From positions 1-26,024 of IMG/VR virus record IMGVR_UViG_3300036766_000418: a stretch of DNA of 26,024 nucleotides; one strand, written 5' to 3'. Made by a program: the position numbers and the translations under genes. This stretch comes from a virus. Below are positions 20,566 through 26,024 of this stretch, one piece after another (within the stretch, counting starts at the first letter, position 1; the number at the start of each line of letters is the position of its first letter). A model generated the notes under the pieces. That model did not search any database, was not told where the DNA came from, and saw only the letters and a list, made by a program, of their open reading frames with translations.

Positions 20566-20984
20566 TCGATCCGCTCGGCTACACCCTCACGACCATCCGC
20601 GACTACCCAGCCGTGGCCGCACTCACGACGCGCGTCCGCGGCGGCGAGCCCGCACCGGGCGACGCGCTCGGCGCAGGCAGCTACCAGCGGTTCGTCGTGC
20701 TGGTCAATCTCGGGACACGGCGCGACAAGCGCGCCCCGGTGCAAGAGACCCGGATCGTCGCCCGCTGCTACGGGGCCACCTACCAGGATGCGGCGGTCCT
20801 CGCTGGGGCTGTCAGTGATGCGATTCACAACGTCGGCCCGCGGATCAACGCGGCCGGAGTGCTGATCTATCGCAGCTTCGATGACATCGGGCTCGGAGCC
20901 GAGAAGGACCCCGACACGGGGCAACCGCACCAGGACCTGATCATCGAGGCCTTCGCGGCGACGCAGGCCGTGCCTATCGTCTAA
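20562..20984 (+). CDS. Tail terminator-like protein
   Basis: A 140-residue protein from GTG 20562 (GTGA overlap). The pattern LTTIRDYPAVAALTTRVRGGEPAP, then FVVLVNLGTRRDKRAPVQETRIVARCYGATYQDAAVLAGAVSDAIHN and LIIEAF at the end resembles tail terminator proteins (Gp17/gpU-like), with a strand-helix-strand core. These cap the tail at fixed length. The assignment rests on pattern and position between the completion and major tail genes. Confidence 0.75.
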   Translation: MIDPLGYTLTTIRDYPAVAALTTRVRGGEPAPGDALGAGSYQRFVVLVNLGTRRDKRAPVQETRIVARCYGATYQDAAVLAGAVSDAIHNVGPRINAAGVLIYRSFDDIGLGAEKDPDTGQPHQDLIIEAFAATQAVPIV

Positions 20985-21027
20985 CCCCCTCCATCGTCGC
21001 GGCCCAGGCCGCACGTCACGAGCAGCG

Positions 21028-21041
21028 TGCCCCATGGGGCA
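21028..21041. repeat. 14-bp perfect palindrome before the major tail gene
   Basis: TGCCCCATGGGGCA reads the same on both strands. It lies in the 80-nt gap 20985-21064, about 10 nt before the AAAGGAG ribosome binding site. The hairpin would have almost no loop, so a dimeric protein site on DNA is more likely than an RNA structure. Confidence 0.5.
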
Positions 21042-21064
21042 TGGAAAGCGAAAGGAGCACCAAA

Positions 21065-21868
21065 GTGCCAACGGTCATCGATCCCAAGGCCTACATCATC
21101 GGCGCGGCCGATGTCTATTACCGCGCCATCGCCAGCGTTGGGGCGTGGACCTCGGTCGGCGCCACCGTCGACGACGTCACCGTGCGGATCAAGCAGACCA
21201 CGTTCAACCCGTCGGACAAGTTCAACGGCGTGCTCGAGCTGATTCGCGAGATGGACTACCTGTCCAAGCAGTCGGCCGAGGCCGAGTTCACGATGCCGGA
21301 GTTTGCCGGCCCGAAGCTCGCACTCGCCATTCTCGGCGCGACGAGTTCCACGTCCCCCATCACCGAGACAGGCGCTGGGCCCACGACCACACTCGCGGCC
21401 GCCTCAGTGGCGGGCGCCACGAGCATCAAGGTCACAGCGATCACGGGCATCGTGGCCGGCATGTACATGGGCATCGACGTCGTGGCCGGTGGCCTGCGCG
21501 AGTACCGCGTCATCGACGTCGTGGGCACGGCTGGCGCCGGCGGCACCGGGCTCACGTTCCGCGATCCGCTCCTCCAGGCCCACGCCTCGGGCGTCGTGGT
21601 CCTCCAGACCGACGGCGACGGGAAGTCCATCATCGTCCCGGGCGCGACCCGTCGTCAGCCGCTGACCGCGTACAACGACTGGGCTCTCGTTGCCCAGAGC
21701 CCGTCGAACTATTACGAGCTCTACCTGTACAACGCGATCTCCGCGACCGACTCGGCCGATCTGGCATTCGGGAACGAGACCATGGCGGCGATCAAGGTCA
21801 TGCTCGGCACCCGGAAGAACGGAGCCGACCTCTCCCTGCCGTCCTGGCGCCTGCGCGTCCCGGCCTGA
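21065..21868 (+). CDS. Major tail protein with inserted beta module
   Basis: A 267-residue protein. GTG 21065 was chosen because AAAGGAG (21052-21058) sits at correct spacing and the protein then begins PTVIDPKAYIIGAADVYYRA; ATG 21041 is an alternative that lacks a ribosome binding site. The tail-tube core includes IKQTTFNPSDKFNGVLELIREMDYLSKQSAEAEFTMPEF and the final LAFGNETMAAIKVMLG. Between about 104 and 182 lies a Gly/Ala/Thr-rich beta module (AGATSIKVTAITGIVAGMYMG, then GTAGAGGTGLTFRDPLLQAHASGVVV). That module resembles surface repeats seen in fibres and other secreted proteins. Position before the G/GT genes supports the tail-tube role. Confidence 0.82.
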   Translation: MPTVIDPKAYIIGAADVYYRAIASVGAWTSVGATVDDVTVRIKQTTFNPSDKFNGVLELIREMDYLSKQSAEAEFTMPEFAGPKLALAILGATSSTSPITETGAGPTTTLAAASVAGATSIKVTAITGIVAGMYMGIDVVAGGLREYRVIDVVGTAGAGGTGLTFRDPLLQAHASGVVVLQTDGDGKSIIVPGATRRQPLTAYNDWALVAQSPSNYYELYLYNAISATDSADLAFGNETMAAIKVMLGTRKNGADLSLPSWRLRVPA

Positions 21869-21869
21869 C

Positions 21870-22349
21870 ATGGGCGAGCGCACGCCGGAGGAGATCGTCA
21901 GCGGTCTCCTCCAGGTCTCGGTGGGCGACACCGTGAAAACGGTGCCGACCCTGCCGATCAAGCACGTCCCCGAATGGGCGCGCCTGCTCGATGCGCTGAC
22001 GCCATCGACGGCGAAGATCGACCCGCGCGACGGGTTCACAGCCATCGCAACGGTGACGATGTCCGCGTTCCTCGATCTTGTCGTCGCCTACGACCGGACC
22101 GGGGCGCTCGGCGGGCGGGAGTGGCTCGAAGAGCATGCCGACGCGCAGCAACTCAAGGCCGCCGCCGTCCAGATGGCGGAGAACGCCTTCCCTTTAGGGG
22201 ACGGCGCCAGCGTGGTGGCGCAGATGATCGCGACGATGCTGGTCCCACTGGCCGCCGCGTCGAACCCGACGAACTCTACGAATGGTGCCTCGCGCAATGG
22301 GGCCTCGCCCCGGAAACGGTCCGCTCGCAGTTCGACCCGGAGCAGCTGA
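21870..22349 (+). CDS. Tail assembly chaperone G
   Basis: A 159-residue protein from ATG 21870. GERTPEEIVSGLLQVSVGDTVKTVPTLPIKHVPEWARLLDALTP and VTMSAFLDLVVAYDRTGALGGREWLEEHADAQQLKAAAVQMAENAFP form the helical N-terminal domain. The zero-frame end (ASNPTNSTNGASRNGASPRKRS) is low-complexity, as is often seen past a frameshift site. G and the longer GT protein assist tube assembly around the tape measure. The slippery site is at 22190-22196. Confidence 0.85.
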   Translation: MGERTPEEIVSGLLQVSVGDTVKTVPTLPIKHVPEWARLLDALTPSTAKIDPRDGFTAIATVTMSAFLDLVVAYDRTGALGGREWLEEHADAQQLKAAAVQMAENAFPLGDGASVVAQMIATMLVPLAAASNPTNSTNGASRNGASPRKRSARSSTRSS

Positions 22350-22597
22350 TGACGCTCTGGGACGCCGGCCAACGGCGCGTCGTGCGGGAGGGCCGGGAGC
22401 GGCTCGCCGAGCTGTATGTCGGCGTCCGTGACGGCTACGTCGCGGGCAACGTCGCCACGGGCAAGGCCCGCTGGAGCGGCGGCGACCACATCCCGTCCTA
22501 TGTCCGCCCGGAGCGGTCATCGAGCGGACGCGGGCTCGCACAGTTGATGCGCGACTTCCCGGGTAACATCGCCCCTGGATCAGAGTTCACCCACTGA
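21870..22597 (+). CDS. Tail assembly chaperone GT (made by -1 frameshift)
   Basis: The same start as G, but ribosomes slip back one base at CCCTTTA (22190-22196) and continue in the -1 frame from 22196 to the stop at 22595-22597, giving about 242 residues. The T part includes PDELYEWCLAQWGLAPETVRSQFDPEQL and RERLAELYVGVRDGYVAGNV, which looks like a real folded domain, unlike the zero-frame tail. Its stop overlaps the tape measure ATG (TGATG). Alternative slip sites in the overlap were not as good. Confidence 0.85.
22190..22221 (+). promoter_or_regulatory. -1 programmed frameshift signal
   Basis: The heptamer CCCTTTA at 22190-22196 fits X-XXY-YYZ exactly in the G frame (C-CCT-TTA), with P-site CCU and A-site UUA re-pairing on CCC and UUU. 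After a 7-nt spacer, GCGCCA (22204-22209) pairs with TGGCGC (22216-22221) around a 6-nt loop, a GC-rich stem at the usual distance. The A-site TTA is a rare codon in this high-GC genome, which would favour pausing. Confidence 0.88.
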
Positions 22598-24945
22598 TGG
22601 CCAGCATCGCCGACATCTTCGCGTCCGTCCGGCTCAATCTCGAGACCGGCGAGTTCGAGGCGCAGGCGCAGAAGGCCGGCGACAGGGCCGGGCAGTCGTT
22701 CGGCTCCAAGCTCAAGGCAGCGGCCGGTGGCGCGATCGGGGCTGCCCTCGGGGCGGGTCTCGGGATGGCCCTGACCGGTGCCAACCAGCTGGACGCCGCG
22801 ACGCGCCAGCTCGCGGCCGACGCCGGGCTCACTGCCGAGGAAGCCGGGAAGGCACAGCACGCAATGGCCGGCATGTATCGCAACAACCTCCAGGGCTTCG
22901 ATGCGATCGGCGCCGCGATGGCGAAGGTCCACAACGACCTCGGGCTCGTCGGCAAGGACGCGGACGCGATGACCGCGAAGTTCCTGAAGTTCAGCACGGC
23001 GACCGGTCAGGACGCTGCCGGTGCCGTGGCCGCGTTCGACGACATCCTCGACGCCTGGAACCTCACCGCCGCCGATGCGGGCGGGCTCATGGACAAGCTG
23101 ATCGTGAGCCACCAGAAGTTCGGCGGCGTGATCAGCGAGAGCCAGTCCGCCCTCGCCGAGATGGCCCCGGCGATGCAGGCGGCCAACATGACCGTCGACG
23201 ACGGGATCGCCCTCCTGAACCTGTTCGCCACGGCTGGCATCGATGCGTCGAAGGCGCCCACCATGCTGGCCAAGGCTGTGAAGCAACTCAAGCCCGGGCA
23301 GGACATCAATGACCTGATCGCCCAGATCGGGGCCATCGAAGACCCAACGCTGCGGGCACAGAAGGCGATGGAGATCTTCGGCGCGAAGACGGGCATCGGC
23401 ATGGCCCAGGCGATCAAGCCCGGCATGACATCGCTCGACGAGCTGAAGGCGAGCCTGGGGGACACTGCGGGCGCCACCGAGGGTGCCGCCGCCGTGATCG
23501 AGGAGAGCTGGGGCAACCGCTTCCAGCTCCTCATGAAGAACGCCGGCGGCGCGCTGGCCGAGTTCGGGACGAAGTTCGGGCCCCTGCTCATGGTCGCCAG
23601 CGCGTTCGGCCCACAACTCACGAAGGCCATCGGCGCCGGGCTCGGGGGCCTCACCGGCATCCTCATTCCGAAGGTCGTCGGTGGCGTCGCCGCGACGGCC
23701 GTCCCCGGTGCCGTGGCCGGCACAGGCGTAGGCGCGACGATCGGGGCCGCGATCGGGGCCGCGATCCCCATCGCGATCGCCGCCGGTCTCGGGCTCGGGA
23801 TCGCCCTCGTGTTCAAGAAGGTCTTCCTCGACCCGGGCCTCGAAAAGCAGGCGAAGGAAATCGGGGCGGCGGTCGGGAAGCAGGTCGTCAGCGGGACGCT
23901 CGATCAGCTCGAACAGAGCAAGGCGGCGCTCGAGCAGGGCATCGCGGACCTCAACGCCCTCCCGTTCGGAGGGTTCCTCGCCGGCGATCAGATCAGCAGC
24001 CTCCAGCGTGATCTCGACGCGGTCGATGCGGAGATCCTCCGCCGAGCGACCGCCACTGGGGCCAGCCTCCCCGTTGCCCTGGCTGATGGCGCCGCCTCGA
24101 CGAAACCCGTCTGGGACGGCGAGATCGCGACGCTTGTCGCGACGTTCACGACCTCGATGTCGGGCGTCGTGCAGGCGTCGCGGGTGACCGGCGCGGACGG
24201 CATGGCCGCGATGGCGGCCGGGATCGGCGCGGCGCGCAAGAAGCCCCTCGATGCGTTCGACACGCTCACCGAGATGCTCAAGCACGCGATGTCCCCGTCG
24301 GCCGAGGCAGCCCGTTTGGCCGGCCAGCTCACGAGCAAGGAACTCGCCGCCGGCCTCAAGAGTGCGGACCCCGAGGTGCGGGCGCAGGCGCTCGCGGTGA
24401 AGCAATCGATCCTCGACCGGCTCACCGAGCTCGGGGCGTCGCGGAACATCGGCGAGAACGCGATGAAGGCGCTCGAGGCGGGGTTGAAGAGCAAGGACCC
24501 CGAGATCCGCGCGGCCGCGCAGGCGGCCAAGGCGACCGTCGAGGAAGGGCTCGGTGCAATCAAGGCGAAGGAAGCAGCCGAGACGGCCGCCGCAGAATAC
24601 GCGGCCTACTGGGCCGGCCCGGAGGGCAAGGCGAAGATCCTCGGCGCGATCGGCAGCATCACCTCGAGTGTCCAAGGACTCCTGGGCGGTCTCGGCATCG
24701 GCTCGGGTGGATCGTCGACCCCGCGTGGCGTCCAGAAGTTCGCGATGGGCACGCCGTTCGTCGAGCGCGACCAGCTCGCGTTCATCCACCGCGGCGAGGC
24801 GATCATCCCCGCTGCGCGCAACAATCCCGGTGCGATCGGCGGTCAGACCGTCAACGTCGTCATCAACAACCCCAAGCCCGAGCCGGCGTCGACCAGCGTC
24901 AGCCGAGCGCTCCAGCACCTCGCGTTCCTGGGGTCGACCGGATGA
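22597..24945 (+). CDS. Tape measure protein
   Basis: A 782-residue protein from ATG 22597 (TGATG overlap). SIADIFASVRLNLETGEFEAQAQKAGDRAG is a typical N-terminus, followed by hydrophobic AAAGGAIGAALGAGLGMALT (about 42-61). The middle is helical and contains DAATRQLAADAGLTAEEAG, AGAVAAFDDILDAW and IALLNLFATAGIDASKAP. Residues about 340-410 form long hydrophobic Gly/Ala/Ile segments that could insert into the host membrane during DNA entry. The end (FAMGTPFVERDQLAFIHRGEAIIPA) matches tape measure C-termini. By the usual 0.15 nm per residue, the tail would be about 115-120 nm. Confidence 0.92.
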   Translation: MASIADIFASVRLNLETGEFEAQAQKAGDRAGQSFGSKLKAAAGGAIGAALGAGLGMALTGANQLDAATRQLAADAGLTAEEAGKAQHAMAGMYRNNLQGFDAIGAAMAKVHNDLGLVGKDADAMTAKFLKFSTATGQDAAGAVAAFDDILDAWNLTAADAGGLMDKLIVSHQKFGGVISESQSALAEMAPAMQAANMTVDDGIALLNLFATAGIDASKAPTMLAKAVKQLKPGQDINDLIAQIGAIEDPTLRAQKAMEIFGAKTGIGMAQAIKPGMTSLDELKASLGDTAGATEGAAAVIEESWGNRFQLLMKNAGGALAEFGTKFGPLLMVASAFGPQLTKAIGAGLGGLTGILIPKVVGGVAATAVPGAVAGTGVGATIGAAIGAAIPIAIAAGLGLGIALVFKKVFLDPGLEKQAKEIGAAVGKQVVSGTLDQLEQSKAALEQGIADLNALPFGGFLAGDQISSLQRDLDAVDAEILRRATATGASLPVALADGAASTKPVWDGEIATLVATFTTSMSGVVQASRVTGADGMAAMAAGIGAARKKPLDAFDTLTEMLKHAMSPSAEAARLAGQLTSKELAAGLKSADPEVRAQALAVKQSILDRLTELGASRNIGENAMKALEAGLKSKDPEIRAAAQAAKATVEEGLGAIKAKEAAETAAAEYAAYWAGPEGKAKILGAIGSITSSVQGLLGGLGIGSGGSSTPRGVQKFAMGTPFVERDQLAFIHRGEAIIPAARNNPGAIGGQTVNVVINNPKPEPASTSVSRALQHLAFLGSTG

Positions 24946-25781
24946 CCACGATCCCCATCTCCCCCGACCGCTGGACGATCGACGGGCTCGACCTGAGTAG
25001 CTACGCCTACCTCGTGACCGAGCTCGACGGCGGCGAGGATCTGCCGCCGATGCGCGGCGAGAACGTCGTCGCGCCCGGCACGCCCGGCCGGCGGCACGTG
25101 CCCAAGCTCGACGATGCGAAGCGCTTCGCCCTCGCGCTCTGGATCAGCCAGACGAACGCCGCCGGCGGCTGGGACGGCGGGGTGACCAGCGACGATGTCC
25201 AGGCACAGCGCAACCTCGACGCGCTCCGGACGATCCTGGGCAAGCGCTACGCTCTGCGGACGATCGTCCACTACCTGCCCGACGGCACCTCCCGGACCGC
25301 GACCGGGGAGTGCGTCAGCTTCCGGGCGAGCGACTCGCCGGCGGGCCGGGGGCCGTTGCTCGCGGTCGCCGACTTCGAGCTCCCGGATCCGTACTTCTAC
25401 GGCGCCGACACCGTCGACGCGTCCCGCGCGATCGCGAGCTCGCCAACCGCTTTCACGCTCACCCATCCGGGTACCGCGCGTGCCTGGCGCTCGACGCTCG
25501 ACTTCCTCGGCCCGATCGCGAACCCGCGGATCACCAACGCGACCAACGGCATCTACGTCGAGTGCCTCGTGACGGTCGCGGCGACCAAGCACCTGATCAT
25601 CGACACCGACGCGATGACCGCGTTCAACGACGGCGTGGCTGCGGGCGGCTCGATCCGCCACTCGGGCGACGCCCGCTGGCTCGTCGTCGAACCGGGTGCC
25701 AACTCGATCAGCGTGACGGGGACCGGACTCTCTGGCGCGACCCGCCTGACCACCACCCTGAAGACGCCCTACGGGGCGTAG
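24942..25781 (+). CDS. Distal tail (Dit-like) protein
   Basis: A 279-residue protein from ATG 24942 (ATGA overlap with the tape measure). WTIDGLDLSSYAYLVTELDGGEDLPPMRGENVVAPGTPGRR is the N-terminal barrel start of siphovirus distal tail proteins. VQAQRNLDALRTILGKRYALRTIVHYLPDG, with PYFYGADTVDA, closes the first domain. The second half is a beta-sandwich (TRITNATNGIYVECLV in character, then VVEPGANSISVTGTGLSGA). It joins the tail tube to the baseplate or tip. Confidence 0.8.
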   Translation: MTTIPISPDRWTIDGLDLSSYAYLVTELDGGEDLPPMRGENVVAPGTPGRRHVPKLDDAKRFALALWISQTNAAGGWDGGVTSDDVQAQRNLDALRTILGKRYALRTIVHYLPDGTSRTATGECVSFRASDSPAGRGPLLAVADFELPDPYFYGADTVDASRAIASSPTAFTLTHPGTARAWRSTLDFLGPIANPRITNATNGIYVECLVTVAATKHLIIDTDAMTAFNDGVAAGGSIRHSGDARWLVVEPGANSISVTGTGLSGATRLTTTLKTPYGA

Positions 25782-25792
25782 AGAGGACCGCC

Positions 25793-26024
25793 ATGCCGAC
25801 GAAGACGAAGCCCACACCCGCCCCGCCTCGCGGTCGCGCCGCCATCCACGATCCGGCGGGCGAGGCCTGGCACGCCGAGGCGCGGGCTCGTTGGGATGCC
25901 GCCGAGGGCGACATCGAACGGTACGACGCGCCGGCGCTGCCCGCCTTCACCGCCCCGCCGCACGTCACCCGCGAGCTGCTCGGGCGGTTCCTCCACGACC
26001 GCGACACGGGCGTCCTCCATGACG
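25793..26024 (+). CDS. Tail-region protein, cut by the window edge
   Basis: ATG 25793 follows GAGAGGA at 5-nt spacing and opens 77 codons to the window end without a stop. The N-terminus is Pro/Lys-rich (PTKTKPTPAPPRGRAAIHD) and then carries GEAWHAEARARWDAAEGDIERYDAPALPAF and HVTRELLGRFLHDRDTG. Position after the Dit-like gene makes a tail-tip or minor tail protein likely. The visible part does not identify it. Confidence 0.65.
   Translation, partial: MPTKTKPTPAPPRGRAAIHDPAGEAWHAEARARWDAAEGDIERYDAPALPAFTAPPHVTRELLGRFLHDRDTGVLHD

Noticed and set aside
22498-24918. 806-codon minus-strand open frame
   Set aside because: Antisense to the tape measure gene. The sequence is Arg/Gly/Asp-rich without domain signs.
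1-26024. CRISPR arrays, insertion sequences, intrinsic terminators
   Set aside because: No spaced identical repeats, no transposase gene with terminal repeats, and no GC stem followed by a T-run were found on reading both strands.

Overview
The window is most of a temperate siphovirus genome (an integrated prophage or a free phage) with high-GC DNA, roughly two thirds GC by eye. GC-rich third codon positions, frequent GTG starts, a serine integrase, a P27-type small terminase and an SPP1 gp6-type portal fit a phage of a high-GC host. Actinomycetota or Chloroflexota are plausible hosts; the sequence alone does not decide between them. No chromosomal housekeeping gene is visible. Both ends cut through genes.

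Left end (1-1140): a genetic switch. An XRE-type repressor (487-852, minus) lies divergent to a small Cro-like HTH protein (931-1140, plus). Between and around them are repeated GGYTAGC-type sites, and the rightward promoter (TTGACA, 17 bp, TAGCAT) appears to give a leaderless transcript. Downstream of the repressor on the same strand is a truncated lipoprotein gene, a candidate lysogenic-conversion or superinfection-exclusion factor.

Early region (1137-8924): a compact rightward operon in which most genes overlap by 4 nt (ATGA or GTGA). It encodes a YqaJ/lambda-Exo-type nuclease, a Bet-like annealing protein, a DnaN-like sliding clamp, a replication-initiator-like winged-helix protein, several tiny Cys-rich (probably zinc-binding) proteins and two adjacent, dissimilar RusA-type resolvases. 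Together they form a recombination and replication module. A membrane-anchored extracytoplasmic protein and a small helical protein follow.

Integration, tRNA and lysis (8921-13091): a large serine integrase, translationally coupled to a LuxR-type HTH protein; a tRNA with CAT anticodon that carries initiator-like features; small membrane proteins; a papain-like peptidase and a holin-like protein that may form the lysis cassette; then an HNH endonuclease next to the terminase.

Late region (13238-26024): terminase small and large subunits, portal, Pro-rich scaffold, major capsid protein, decoration-like protein, head-tail connectors, tail completion and terminator proteins, major tail protein with an inserted beta-rich module, tail assembly chaperones G and GT joined by a well-formed -1 frameshift signal, a 782-residue tape measure, a Dit-like distal tail protein, and the start of a further tail gene. 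The gene order is that of a long-tailed non-contractile phage. No CRISPR array, insertion sequence or rRNA was seen.
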